64,000 bases of DNA, from NCBI GenBank assembly GCA_025200525.1, contig CM045761.1, forward strand, positions 94,836,182-94,900,181, written 5' to 3'. This document shows, in pieces, positions 12,947 to 23,417 of the stretch (position 1 is its first letter; every line of letters starts with the position of its first letter). The position numbers and the translations under genes are program-made. Origin of the DNA: Camellia lanceoleosa (Eukaryota; Streptophyta; Magnoliopsida; Ericales; Theaceae). The notes beneath the pieces were generated by a model, which saw nothing but the letters and a program-made list of their open reading frames with translations, searched no databases and was not told the DNA's origin.

Positions 12947-13300
12947 AAGATGCAGCTCAGTGAGCAATAGCTGGCACAACTGTCAACAAATATTTGGAAA
13001 AAGAGACCAATGGCCATCAGCCACCACTGATAGCCGACTGGCCACCACTTCTGGTCGACGGCCACCACTGTTAGCCGACAAGAACAAGCCCTGGTTGACA
13101 GGTCACCCACTCCTCCTAACTAGAGGCAACAAGCTTTTGGTCTAAAAGAAAGCACAAAATAGTTTAGGTTTCAAGACTCAAAGTTAGAGCATTTCGCCGA
13201 GGACTTCGGGCACTCAAAACAAACACAAACATGTACAATCATCGAGTGTACAAATAATGACGTCCAAGTCCTGAGGACGGTCAAAAATGAGATGTCTACA

Positions 13301-13700
13301 ATAGGCCCGTGTTCTTATCGCCTCTTTGGCGAACATGTTTGTCATTTCCCTATTGGCCATAGCCTGATCCAATAGGCACTGGTTGACTCTGTCCATAACA
13401 ACTAGGTTTGTGGCACACACCGACTGCGTCTCAGTTGCCTTGGCCTTTTTTAGCTCACTCTCTGCCCTCTCCATGCGGTGCTCCAAATCCCGAATACGCC
13501 CGTCCTTCTGCTCAATCTCTTTTTTTGCCACACGCAAGCGCTTGCTGACTTCATACATGCTGTAAAGTCCTCGGATCGTCCCATGTATACCTTCCCTGAA
13601 AACCTCGTAATCGCCCCGATCGACAAGCGACTATTGCACTTCTGGTGGGAATATTTATCGTGTGAATTCCACTGCCACGTTAGGATCACAGACTATTGAG
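13301..13700 (-). pseudogene. Coiled-coil fragment of an antisense retroelement ORF
   Basis: The minus-strand frame (about 13615 to 13301, running into LTR B) encodes a charged, heptad-like region (EIEQKDGRIRDLEHRMERAE) preceded by GIHGTIRGLYSMYEVSK. Lys/Glu-rich coiled coils of this kind are common at the C-terminal side of antisense ORFs in Tat elements. No catalytic domain is visible. It is cut by the insertion of element B at 13300. Confidence 0.4.
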
Positions 13701-14204
13701 TCTGTTTCGGTCATCGATTTGTTCCAAATAAAGACCGAAAAGCTTAGCGAGCACGGCGGTCTGCTCGGCTCACTTCGCGTAGCGACATGCCTACTCACAA
13801 AGTTTGACCCCTTCATTGCTGTGCCCCATTTCTGGGGGACTTCGCTACTTCACCTCTTCTGGGGGACCGACTTCGACATTTGGGCAACCGACGTCTCTCT
13901 CTCCTCTCCTCTATCACGTTTCTTGTTCTCTAAGCTTCGTCCTTTGTAGCGCGATGCATTTCAGCATCCAACTCCACTAAGCTCCTTTCTTTTCCTTTAC
14001 TCTTGAAAAATAATCTCTGAGACATATATGGTCCCGCTCACGACCACCGTCCACACTCAAGTTTCTACTGCTCTCAAATTATCGACTACCCTTTCGTAAA
14101 TGCATGCGAGATCTATTTCATTTTAAATACTAGGTACCTCGTTCATTAATTATGGATGCACCATTTCCAATGCACCCCACAGCTAACCGCGCGTCGGTAC
14201 AATG
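13701..14204. other. Retroelement 3' region, no gene seen
   Basis: Sequence between the coiled-coil fragment and the 136-bp tandem repeats. Short frames on both strands show no recognisable domain. It is treated as the non-coding 3' region of the host Tat element. Confidence 0.4.
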
Positions 14205-14712
14205 TCCGCCCCACTTGGCCAGACGAGCTTAGCATTGGGCCATACATTTTAGTCGGCTCTAGAACGACATGTCCAAATGGGACAAGGGCAGATATATATT
14301 TATCCATTCAGCAACTTATGTTAAAGCTGAATTATGCTACACTCCCCCACTCGGCCAAACGAGCTTAGCATTAGCCATATGTTTTAGTCGGCTTTGGAAC
14401 GACAAGCCCAAATGGGGCAAGGGCATATATATATGAATCTATTCGGCAACTTATGTTAAAGCCGAATTACGCTACACTACCCCACTTGGCCAGACGAGCT
14501 TAACATTGGGCCATATGTTTTAGTTGGCTCTGGAACGACATATCCAAATGGGGTAAGGGAAAATATATATGAATCTATTCAGCAACTTATGTTATAGCCG
14601 AATCACGCTGCACTGCCCCACTTGGCTAGACGAGCTTAGCATTGGGCCATATGTTTTAGTCGGCTCTAGCACGACGTGTCCAAATGGGGCAAGGGTAGAC
14701 AAAAAAGTAATT
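14205..14712 (+). repeat. 136-bp tandem repeat, about 3.7 units
   Basis: The landmark CCCACTTGGCC / CCCACTCGGCC recurs at 14209, 14346, 14481 and 14617, spacing 135-137 bp. Each unit also carries 'gacgagcttagcattgggcc', 'ttttagtcggct' and 'ccaaatggggcaaggg'. Units differ by several bases. Tandem repeats in the 3' region before the LTR are typical of Tat-lineage elements. Confidence 0.85.
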
Positions 14713-14856
14713 TTCATTGATAAACTGAGTACAAACAACCGTCACTTTATACATGAAAACTGCCCTACAAATGACCTCTAAACAAAATGAGCAAAACCTA
14801 CAAAAACTACATATATAGGATACCTAACATGAAGCAAAATTACACTAACACAATAT

Positions 14857-17015
14857 TCATTCTTCAGGGTCAGACTCCAATGACTCAACCTCCAGTTGCT
14901 CATATGGAATCGGTTGCTCCAATGTCACATAGGTGGCCGCCAGGGCTTTAAGCCAGTCGTATTTAAAGCATCGGTTCTCATGCCTCAATACCTCTTCCAC
15001 GTACTTATCCATGGCTGTGTTTTCTCCTGCATCAAACGCCTTGGAAATCTCTGACTCAGTGAGTTCTTTCACCTTCTTTGATTTTCCAAATCAGCCTCTA
15101 GTTTCACGATTGCCTCTTTGGCCAAGTTCAGCGCATCGTCACTTATATTCGCCCTTTCCTCGGCGGCCACCCGCGGCATATCTGGCCTTTTCTTCTTCAT
15201 CGTTGGCCCTCGCTTGCTCATCTTCTGCCTTTTTGGCCTCAGACTCGACTCTAAGAGACGCCACCACCAACTTGGCTAGCGTCTCTTTAGCTTTCCCCTT
15301 TTCAATTTCAACCTCGACTTTAAGTACGCCGATTTGCTCAACGACGTCATAGTGACGGCAGTTGATTTCTGCAATTCTGCTCGCCGCTTGAAACAAGACA
15401 ATGGCAAGTTAGTCAGCATATAAAAGAAACTAGAAGTAAGAATTTCCCAATTACGTACCAATATCGCCGACTGCGCAACTAATGCTATTGAAACCACGTC
15501 CGATTCTACACGAAACGCAGCCTTGTCCATTGGCAAGGAAATCGACGAAGCCACACTTAGGGCCACGACGGGATCTTTCATAGCTGACACATCGGCAGAA
15601 ACTGGTGCATTCTTCATCGTAGGTTGGATGATAAATGGCGCTGACATGTCTTGGGACAACTGTTCTATTTGAGGCCGTTTATTGGTTAACTCTTCGAAAG
15701 ACTCGGCCTCTATCTCGGCGGGGCGTTTCTTTCTCCTTTTTTCAGCGCCTAAATCACCCGATTGTTGTTCAACGAACGAGTCGGCCACAACAGTTTCTCG
15801 ATCCGCTTCCTCAACAACAACAGACGGTGGGGCTATAGATCTAGCGGTTTTGGCCCTCCTTCGGGCTGTCATCTTTTCAGCATTTTTCCTTCTAGCCATT
15901 TGTGCAAGCGATTCTCCAGCCATGTTCTCAGGATCTGTGCCAGTTAAGTCTCCCAGATCGGTGAAAATGTCATCTTCTAAAGAAGATATTTCAATTCGGC
16001 CTGAGGTGGATGGGAGGTCAAAGCCGACTTCTTCAAAGGCCAAATTAAGAGCTGTGTCAACTTCCTCCCTTGTTTACCCTCGCATCTGTCGAGTTAGGCC
16101 CTGGCTCACGCTGACCCGATCGCTGACTTCACCGCCTGGGTTTGAATCTGAACCTTCAAGGCCGATATCCCTAAGGCTTTTGATGTTTGGGAAGATGAGT
16201 TCTGTGAGATGATGTTCACCCCTTGGAATTGGGATGTGATCAACAGTCGAAAAATTTGAATATGTTGGGTCATACCGTAGTTGCACATGGGCGGCTCGCC
16301 CTTGCTTTTGAAGGTTTAGATGGCCGAAGAATTTAAGTGCGGCTTTGACTTGCTCAAGCACAGCGTCGTCGGCCGAAGTGAGTGTTTTTTTTCAAATCGT
16401 TACCTGCACAAATGAAAAGATAAGTACATGGAATCGAAGCCGAATAAACCTACAGAAATGCACAAACGAAAGAGAAATGGGTCTGTATAGCCATATGTCT
16501 TGCCTTTTTACAAGGTCCAGGTGATCTTTGCCTTCGCCGAATTCCCAGTTGCCTTGGACAACGACCATGACGTCATTGACACGCTTACCAGAGCTGGCAA
16601 GCATAGTCACCAAATGGTGATCTATGTCCTTGGCCCTATGAAAGTAGCGTCCTTGCTGACCAAAAGATTTCACCAAGGCATAACCGTGCCGAATAGTAGG
16701 GATTCCTAGGTTAAGCCTAAGTTTGCGGTTTAATTCTATTACGCCCATTATAATTTGGTAAAAATTTACATTCGGTTGTGAAGAGAGTAGACCCCAATAG
16801 TGAAGAATGGCTCTCAAAAATGGATGAAAGGGAAAACGGACTCCACCCTCAGCGATTGATAGGAGGGGAAAGATGATCGTACTCACATTAGTCCTTTCCA
16901 TGTCAACTACACTGTCCGCCACGAGTGACAAATGGACGTCATCTGGAATTGAGAAATGGTGATAAAAGGCGGAAACACGGTCTACAGAAAGGAGAGCTTT
17001 CAAGTGTTTCGCCAT
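14857..17015 (-). pseudogene. Antisense ORF of a Tat element with gypsy-type 'transposase' domain and coiled coil
   Basis: Starts at ATG 17015 (MAKHLKALLSVDR) and runs through frames 17015-16392, 16361-16074, 16043-15276, 15396-15139 and 15072-14857. The first part holds the signature FPLLSIAEGGVRFPFHPFL followed by a Trp/Leu-rich stretch and VQGNWEF. This resembles the 'putative gypsy type transposon' domain (Pfam PF04195 family) found as extra ORFs in plant Tat elements. The middle is a hydrophilic linker with basic clusters (RRKNAEKMTARRRAK), and then a coiled coil (about 15390-15140). The C-terminus ends ESLESDPEE at TAA 14857-14859. Frames change at several points that could be introns or frameshifts, so it may be a gene with introns or a wreck. 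It runs opposite to its element (plus), whose PPT and LTR follow at 17391. Confidence 0.6.
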
Positions 17016-17390
17016 TCAAAACGGAATAGAAAATATGCTAACTAAAAACGAACACGAAAAAGGGATCTGGAATGGGGAAGAAATACAAAGTGGAGAAGAA
17101 CTTATAGGTCAGAGAGAGAAGGATAGTGGGGAGCAGGCAAAAATCGCAGAGGTCTTGAAGAAGGAATGATACTGTGAGACAACTTGAAAGCCTTGCACAT
17201 TCAAAAAATATTCGAAGGGACAGCGCAGTTTCAAATCGCATTAAATGAGCAACATGTATGAAGGGGTGGGAAGTTTTAATGATTTTTAAATCGTGTTCAT
17301 TCTGATGCTTCAGTATTGGAGGAAGTGCGAGCGTTGTATTTTTGACTTTTGATACGCAAAACCAAACATGCCGACTAACTGGTATTAGTC
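17016..17390. other. Upstream region of the antisense ORF
   Basis: Non-coding sequence between the antisense ORF start and the PPT. It would contain the antisense promoter and 5' UTR, but I see no clear TATA box. A minus-strand frame of 122 aa here has no recognisable domain. Confidence 0.35.
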
Positions 17391-17407
17391 GAATGTTTAG
17401 GGGCAAT
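17391..17407 (+). other. Polypurine tract of the plus-strand Tat element
   Basis: The sequence 'aggggcaat' directly precedes TGTGGAGGCC. Element A has the parallel 'agaggggcaac' before its 3' LTR at 55240. This sets the orientation of the host element as plus, so the ORF at 14857-17015 is antisense to it. Confidence 0.65.
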
Positions 17408-17831
17408 TGTGGAGGCCAAATTTAATCAATAAGAAAGAAAGGCCGAGCATTACGCCGAAGACAATTCGGCCCTACCCAAAGGCCTGTGAAGCCGAGTATA
17501 TGAATCGGCCATATAAGGAGTCGAACGGGAGCCAACACACTCAACTGGAAGGCCGACTAGATAATTATATGCAAGGTCAAGAGTGGGCCCGACCCTGGGC
17601 CTAGGTGTAATATAAAATGGGAGGAACGTTAGCCAAAAAGAGGTATGTAAAAAAAGAAAGAGATAACTTTAAAAAAGTAAGATTTGAAAGAATACTGATT
17701 GGCCCGTCGGAGTGCTAATTCCGACACCCCCGACTAGAGTGTTCATTCATTTTTTAGATAGCAACCAGAGGATCGAGAGCGTCTACCTGGATCAAAGAGT
17801 ATTTCCAAACCACCTTTTCCACAGTCATACC
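17408..17831 (+). mobile_element. 3' LTR of plus-strand Tat element (right boundary uncertain)
   Basis: Begins TGTGGAGGCC directly after the PPT. It continues with sequence containing 'gtcggagtgctaattccgaca' near 17706-17731. I could not fix the TG/CA right end: it lies somewhere between about 17731 and 17860, where a dispersed repeat (17832-18080) begins. No matching 5' LTR was found in the window, and no target duplication can be shown. Confidence 0.45.
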
Positions 17832-18080
17832 TGGAAAAGAGTTTGGCTTGAGCTTTTGGCGACTCCACATGACATAATCCTAGTAGGACTTTAATTTCTC
17901 TTAGTAGATTTCTCCTAAGAATCACATTCCCAAAAGATAATGCATATCATTTGACACTCTTCTCATTGCAAGCCAAGTGTGATGGCTCAACTCTTTGCTC
18001 AGTCAACGCAATTAACCGAGCTAATTTTACTCAATTCGCTACCAATAATATCGAACAACACGCCTTGCTGTCCTATGTTT
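17832..18080. repeat. Dispersed repeat R1, copy 1
   Basis: Matches 61061-61292: the same order of 'agagtttggct', 'aatcacattcccaaaagataatgcatatc', 'gccaagtg' and 'aataatatcgaacaacacgcctt'. On the minus strand both copies can be read as ALSFGNVI followed by basic residues, but frames are interrupted. The family is unknown to me. Confidence 0.7.
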
Positions 18081-18399
18081 ATACGGCGCACTACTATGCT
18101 ATCACAGCATGGCCCATCATGTAGCTTAGTCAGAAACCTCATTCCTAATTCCATTCGATCGTCTTCTGCTATAGCTCGATTAATCCTTTGATCGCCACAA
18201 GTTGAGCTTTTATTAATCTGATCAACTGTCTTTGACCAATCTATCTTTTGTTTGGCCTAACACCAAGTTTGTTCTTACTCTTAGCTCGGCTCAAGTTACA
18301 CAGTCTCCTCTACTTAGTTTGTCCCAATTTAGTTACACAAATTACCCTCTCAAACACGTTAACTTAGACTTTAATTTTATATTTATTAAATGGGTCATG
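18081..18399. other. Intergenic sequence, nothing recognised
   Basis: Moderate-AT sequence after repeat R1. Open frames (for example 18232-18438) are short, without similarity that I recognise. Confidence 0.4.
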
Positions 18400-18464
18400 G
18401 TTGGTAGCTCGAAAGAGCTACCCCCCGAATCCCCCTAATCTAAAAACGACGTCGTTTTGACGTT

Positions 18465-18503
<39 letters not shown>

Positions 18504-18917
18504 AGATTAGAAAAATGGAGAAGAAGAAGAAGAAGGATGGAGGAGGGAGGAGGAGGAGGAGGAGGAGGAGGAAGAGGAGGGGGAGGAGGAGGGACTGGAG
18601 GGGGCCCAACAAATGGGGCTGGAGGCGGAGGCGGGGGGCGGGGAGCGGACGCGACGAGCTGATGATCGGCGGAGGCGACGAGTCTTCTCTGCGACAATCG
18701 GCAAGGCGGAGTGAGGCACAGCGAGCTTTCTCGGCGAAGCTCTCTCCTCCTCTTCCCTTCTCTTCTCTTTCTCTCCCTCTGCAGACTCGAAGGAAAATGG
18801 AAGGAAGAAGACTCGAAAATGGAGAGGGGAAAAAAAAAAAAAAAAAGGCTAATGCCCAAAACGACGTCGTTTTGGACATTAAGGGGATTCGGGGGACAAT
18901 CTCTCGAGCTACCAAAC
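18400..18917. mobile_element. MITE with paired AAAACGACGTCGTTTT palindromes and a (GGA)n core
   Basis: The ends are inverted repeats of about 60 bp: GGTTGGTAGCTCGA at the left, TCGAGCTACCAAAC at the right, followed inwards by 'ccccccgaatcccc' and its complement. The 16-bp palindrome AAAACGACGTCGTTTT lies in each arm (18443-18458 and 18858-18873). The core has a T-run (18470-18501), a GGA/GAA purine tract (18515-18600), a GC-rich stretch and an A-run near 18830-18846. Long frames on both strands are low-complexity products, not genes. Target duplication not identified. Confidence 0.7.
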
Positions 18918-19202
18918 ATTAGTTTTATTAAATATGTAACAGATATCTTTAATTAAAAATATGCAAAAGAAAGACGTTCAAAACCCATGAGGGTGTCATG
19001 GTTCTTCTTGACTTTTTTCTTAATTTTTTTATTACGTTTGGTTTTTTAGCTTGGGAAATTTTTCATTACATAGTTGGCAGATAAAGAGAGACTCGTCAAA
19101 TGAAAAATTAATGATTGATTTTCGCACGGTACGGCCACGTGATACTTTTTTAAATTACAAATTATTATATTATTCATATTTTAAAATTATTTAACATAAA
19201 AT
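18918..19202. other. Intergenic, nothing recognised
   Basis: AT-rich spacer between two MITEs; no coding frame or structural repeat seen. Confidence 0.5.
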
Positions 19203-19983
19203 TTGGTCATATTTGTTTAGCATGTTAAGGAGTGGGATTGGATTAGTATGAATGTGAGTTCTACCCCCACCTTATTTGATTATGATTTGGGAGAAGAGAT
19301 TAATAGTGTAATGGGTTTAGTAATTCATTTTAGGATGGGGAATTAGTTTAGTTAGATTTTAGGTATGATTAGAAAAATAGTGAATGAATTGAGTCTATTT
19401 TATATTAAAAATTTATTTTTTCATTTTATTTTTTTTAGGGATACTTACCAATTAGTCCTGTTAACTAGACTTATTTACCTACAGGTCCTAACTAATAAAT
19501 TTAACACTATAAAAATAAGAGAGTGATAAATTTATCACTAAAAATTTATTCATAAAACAAAGAGACTGATAAATTTATCACTATAAAATTATTCATAAAA
19601 AAAAAAGACTGATAAATTTATCTTTATCACTTAATAAATTATATCAAATAGGACTTAATGGGTAATAAGTCTCCAAAGTAGGACCTATTGGGTAATAAGT
19701 CTCCAAAGTAGGACCTATTGGTAGTTTACCCTTTTTTTTATCAAGTACACCGGTTTGTTGTAATATTTGTTTTAGTTTTTTTTAATATAAAAATATTTTT
19801 TCTACTTATTTTATATAAAAATAATTTAATAATTCCATCAGTAACCTTCTCCCACACTGTTAGCAAATCAAACATATTTTTCTTTAATTCCCTCACTAAC
19901 AATCTCTACATTAAGAATTTCTTCACTAACTATCCTCTCACTAATAATCTCATCCAACTTAATCTGCCAAATAAACGTGGCCT
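19203..19983. mobile_element. MITE, hAT-like ends
   Basis: The left end 'ggtcatatttgtttagcatgttaag' is an imperfect inverted match to the right end, which reads 'ggccacgtttatttggcagattaag' in reverse complement. Length is about 780 bp, AT-rich, no coding capacity. Inside are repeated 'gataaatttatcacta' blocks (19525-19625) and the 30-bp tandem repeat below. No clear target duplication. Confidence 0.5.
19651..19731 (+). repeat. 30-bp tandem repeat, about 2.5 units
   Basis: Units start at 19651, 19681 and 19711. Each reads 'ggacctattgggtaataag' followed by 'tctccaaagta', with two changes in the first and a truncated third. Confidence 0.85.
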
Positions 19984-20248
19984 ATAAGTTTCATTCTATT
20001 TATCAATTATAGTGCATGTGGCGCTACTCTTGGACAACCGATAAGAACATACCGATTAAAATAGTCAAATTTTTAGTTAAATTTTAACAAAAAGTTTATT
20101 TATTTATTATTTATTTTAGCTAACTATTTTTTCAAATATATTCTCCTACAAACTCTCTATTTTTTATTTAATTTGTTGAGTTCTCTTTTTCCTAACTACA
20201 TATAATTAATGGTTTGATATTCAATTAAAATAATTAACCAATAATTAA

Positions 20249-20400
20249 GGGGTCATTTGGGAAGCAAATAAAAAGTTAGCTTCTAGCTTTTAACTCATTT
20301 TGAGTTACATCACTTTCTACATTTTTTACACACAAAAGGACCAAAAGAATAAAAAAAAAAATCCAAAAATCAGTTTTTAACCTACTTTCCAAATCATCTA
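20249..20400. mobile_element. Short MITE (about 150 bp)
   Basis: The left end 'ggtcatttgggaagcaaataaaaagtta' is an imperfect inverted match to the right end ('tagatgatttggaaagtaggttaaaaa' in reverse complement). Non-coding. Confidence 0.45.
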
Positions 20401-20460
20401 TAAGTTTGATGAAGTGTGTTTTTATAATTTTGTACTATAAAGTAATAAAAAAAAGCTCTA

Positions 20461-20822
20461 AGACCAACTCCAATGTTCCATCAAATTTAAATGCGATGGA
20501 AAAGCTTATTTTTACTATTTTAACCGTTCATCAAATTGATCATAAAATCTAAAATTATTCAAATCTTTCATCAATCTGAGGACAGATGTACATTTTATCA
20601 TATCACTGTTCATTATTAAATTTTTACCACCGGATATCCACCTCAACACAAAAAATTATGAAAAATTTATACTGACCGATCAATCGGTCAAATATCTGCC
20701 CGATCAACTAATGATTTGATCAAACTCTACTAAAATACTTGATATTAAATTTATTTATTTTTTTTTATACTCAAATAATGAAATAAAAGACGAACCATTA
20801 GAAATGCCAATGCACTTGCTAA
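20461..20822. mobile_element. MITE related to the one split by element A
   Basis: It shares the succession 'ctccaatgttccatcaaatttaaat', then 'aaccgttcatcaaattgat', with 27823-27895. Near 20680-20720 it has the 'cgatcaactaatgatttgat' stretch that matches 60595-60615. Ends are not sharply defined. Confidence 0.4.
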
Positions 20823-20832
20823 TAATAGTCTA

Positions 20833-21379
20833 AGGCCTGTTTGTTTTCATATGTAGAATAGAGGGGATTTATACTGAGGAGATTAAGTAAAATTGTATTT
20901 GTTTTGATAATAGTTGTTAATGTAAGGATTGTTAAATTATTTTTATATAAAATAAATATAAAATAATAAAATAAATAAAAAATACAAAAACATTAAACAT
21001 TAATGTTTTAAAAAAAATGTCCAACATGTAAAAAAGTTTAAAAAATTAAAAATTTTCAGAAAAAAAATAAAACAAATAAAATAATAATTTTTGCTTAACA
21101 AAAAAATAGAAAAAATTAAATATTAATGTTTAAAAAAAATATTCAACATATAAAAAATAAAATTTTTTTAAAAAAGTTAAAAAACTTCTAGTTCAACTAA
21201 TTATTTTTCTAATATCAAGTTTTAAAAGACTATCCGAATCCCTTTAAATCCTCTCCCCAAAAGAATTCATAATCCGAAGTTCATCATCAACTCCTTCCCT
21301 ATCTCTCAAAATAAATACAATATTAATAAATCTCACTTCACCTCTTAATCCGCATCTAACTCTCTAAACAAACGGGCCT
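20833..21379. mobile_element. hAT-like MITE just upstream of the transporter gene
   Basis: Left terminus AGGCCTGTTTGTTT, right terminus AAACAAACGGGCCT (inverted, one mismatch), length 547 bp, AT-rich, non-coding. It ends only 228 bp before the transporter ATG, so part of that gene's promoter probably lies in the MITE. Target duplication not clear. Confidence 0.6.
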
Positions 21380-21607
21380 ACCTCCTCCTCGTCCAACAGA
21401 CGTTGTGGTCTTCAATCATCATCCCGAATGAGGTAAGCCTCACTCTATTTGAGTACTGCACTGCTCTTGCTGTACCGCCACAACAAAGGAAGTTCAGCCT
21501 ATTTCATCTCCCACTTCAACAATCCCTCCTCCATCAACATAGCTGTACGTACCACTCTCCTGTTTATGCCCATTTGAAGCTAGCTCTCATCTCTCTCTCT
21601 CTCAAAG
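21380..21607 (+). promoter_or_regulatory. Proximal promoter and 5' UTR of the transporter gene
   Basis: The 228 bp between the MITE and the ATG. It contains pyrimidine-rich tracts (ccttcctcctcctcgtcc near 21380; ctctcatctctctctctctc at 21583-21603), common in plant 5' leaders. I see no convincing TATA box in this piece; the nearest AT-rich candidate (aaataaatac near 21310) is inside the MITE. The context AAAGATGG at the start codon is favourable (A at -3, G at +4). Confidence 0.4.
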
Positions 21608-22249
21608 ATGGCTGACCGGAAGCCTCAGGACAATGGCTTTTCCGGCAAAACCCAAACACATATTCCAGCTTTAGATCCACCGCAGAAACCAAAACGAAAC
21701 AAGTATGCTTTTGCCTGTGCGATTTTAGCTTCCATGACTTCCATCTTACTTGGTTATGGTCAGTTTTATAATCCAAACATACTCTAAATGCTTTTTCTTT
21801 TTCTTTTTCTTTTTTCGGGAAAAATTGTGGGATGAAAGCTAAAGAAATTTACGGGTGATGATGATGTGCAGATTTTGGGGTGATGAGTGGAGCAGGACTC
21901 TTCATCAAGGATGACCTCAAAATCTCCGACGTCCAGCTGGAAGTACTAATGGGCATCATCAACCTCTACTCCCTCCTCGGCTCCGCCGCCGCCGGCAGAA
22001 CCTCCGATTGGGTGGGCCGTCGGTACACCATCGTCATCGCCGCCGCGATATTCTTCGCCGGTGCCATCCTGATGGGCTTCGCCACCAACTACGCCTTCCT
22101 CATGGTGGGCCGCTTCGTCGCCGGCATCGGTGTCGGGTACGCCCTCTTGATCGCCCCCGTCTACACCGCCGAAGTCTCCCCCGCCGCCTCCCGCGGCTTC
22201 CTCACCTCTTTCCCCGAAGTCTTCATCAACGCCGGTACTATTTTATTAT

Positions 22250-22296
<47 letters not shown>

Positions 22297-23417
22297 CACT
22301 ATATATATATACATTTACACAGAAGCTTGTAGGTGGGTTGCTGGGATATGTATCAAACTATGCGTTTTCGAAGCTTCCGCTTCACTTAGGATGGCGATTC
22401 ATGCTCGGAGTCGGAGCGATTCCCTCGGTGTTCTTGGCGTTGGGGGTCCTCGCCATGCCGGAGTCACCACGGTGGCTCGTTTTACAAGGCCGGCTGGGAG
22501 ACGCCAAGCGAGTTCTGGACAAGACCTCCGACTCCAAAGAGGAGGCTCAGCTGAGGCTCGCCGACATCAAGGAAGCCGCCGGAATTCCAGAGGAGTGCAA
22601 CGACGACGTCGTTCCGGTGCCGAAGTGCAGTCATGGCGAAGGTGTCTGGAAGGAGCTCGTCCTCCACCCGACGCCGACCGTCCTCCACATACTGATTGCC
22701 GGTGTCGGAATTCACTTCTTCCAACAAGCGTCCGGCATAGACGCCGTCGTTTTGTACAGCCCCAAAATATTCGAGAAAGCGGGTATAACTAGCAAGTCAG
22801 ATAAGCTACTCGCTACGGTGGCCGTTGGATTTACCAAGACTATATTCATTCTAGTGGCTACGTTTTTACTGGATCGGGTCGGGCGAAGACCGTTACTTTT
22901 GAGTAGCGTTGGAGGTATGATCCTGTCCCTCGCAGGTCTAGCTGTGTCTTTGACGATCATAGATCACTCGGAGAAGAAAGTGGCGTGGGCCATTGCTTTG
23001 GCGATCACGGCGGTGCTATCGTTCGTCGGAACATTCTCAATTGGGGTGGGGCCCATCGCATGGGTCTACAGCTCAGAGATTTTTCCGTTGAGGTTGCGGG
23101 CACAAGGGACCAGCATGGGAACAGCTATGAACCGTCTGATAAGTGGGACCATATCGATGACTTTTATCTCTTTGTACAAAGCGATCTCGATAGGGGGAGC
23201 CTTCTTTCTCTTCATGGGAATGGCCATTGTTAGTTGGGTATTCTTTTACACGCTGCTCCCAGAAACACAGGGTAGAACTCTCGAGGAAATGCAGGTTTTG
23301 TTTGGTACCTTCTTTAAATGGAGATCGACTCTCAGAGAATTGGAGAAGAGTAAGAAGATTAAGGATAATGATAACAGCAATGGTCAGATTCAGTTGGAAA
23401 CTACTACTAACAGCTAA
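21608..23417 (+). CDS. Polyol/monosaccharide transporter (MFS sugar-porter family)
   Basis: Three exons: 21608-21758, 21872-22234 and 22333-23417. Introns are GT-AG (21759-21871; 22235-22332), giving 532 aa, the usual length for plant polyol transporters (PLT/PMT). The protein is an H+-coupled symporter of the major facilitator superfamily with 12 membrane segments, moving linear polyols and related sugars across the plasma membrane. Visible signatures in order: GRTSDWVGRRYT loop after TM2, GRFVAGIGVGYA, PESPRWLV ending the first half, QQASGIDAVVLYSP in TM7, DRVGRRPLLL, and PETQGRTLEEMQVLF at the end of TM12. The N-terminal 45 residues are hydrophilic. Exon 1 joins exon 2 inside the codon for D in GYDFGVMSGAG. 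All family motifs are intact, so it should be functional. The downstream frame is duplicated at 1-382. The exact substrate cannot be told from sequence. Confidence 0.93.
22251..22292 (+). repeat. (CT)n microsatellite in intron 2 of the transporter
   Basis: About 21 CT units within the 98-bp intron, followed by an AT dinucleotide run and the acceptor TTGTAG. Length-variable, and close enough to the acceptor to act as its polypyrimidine tract. Confidence 0.9.

Larger units (their letters stand above)
9846..13300 (-). mobile_element. 5' LTR of Tat element B (3.5 kb)
   Basis: The right end reads GAGATGTCTACA, so the LTR starts TGTAGACATCTC on the minus strand. This is the same start as the other Tat LTRs here, followed by the family signature 'atttttgaccgtcctc'. 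The left end adjoins the PBS. Inside are two clusters of GGTCGGC/GCCGACC motifs (11365-11465 and 13010-13100), a CACGTG palindrome (12933-12946) and a TATA box (12892-12899). Short frames inside are not genes. It is inserted in the antisense-ORF region of an older plus-strand element; the copy of the LTR at B's other end is not in the window. Confidence 0.8.

Noticed and set aside
18418..18922. Overlapping 150-165 aa frames on both strands
   Set aside because: They come from poly-T, (GGA)n and A-run tracts inside a MITE. Low-complexity artefacts.
22008..22332. Alternative Arg/His-rich start of the transporter frame before exon 3
   Set aside because: It is the wrong frame of exon 2 joined through the unspliced intron; the spliced frame gives the family motifs.
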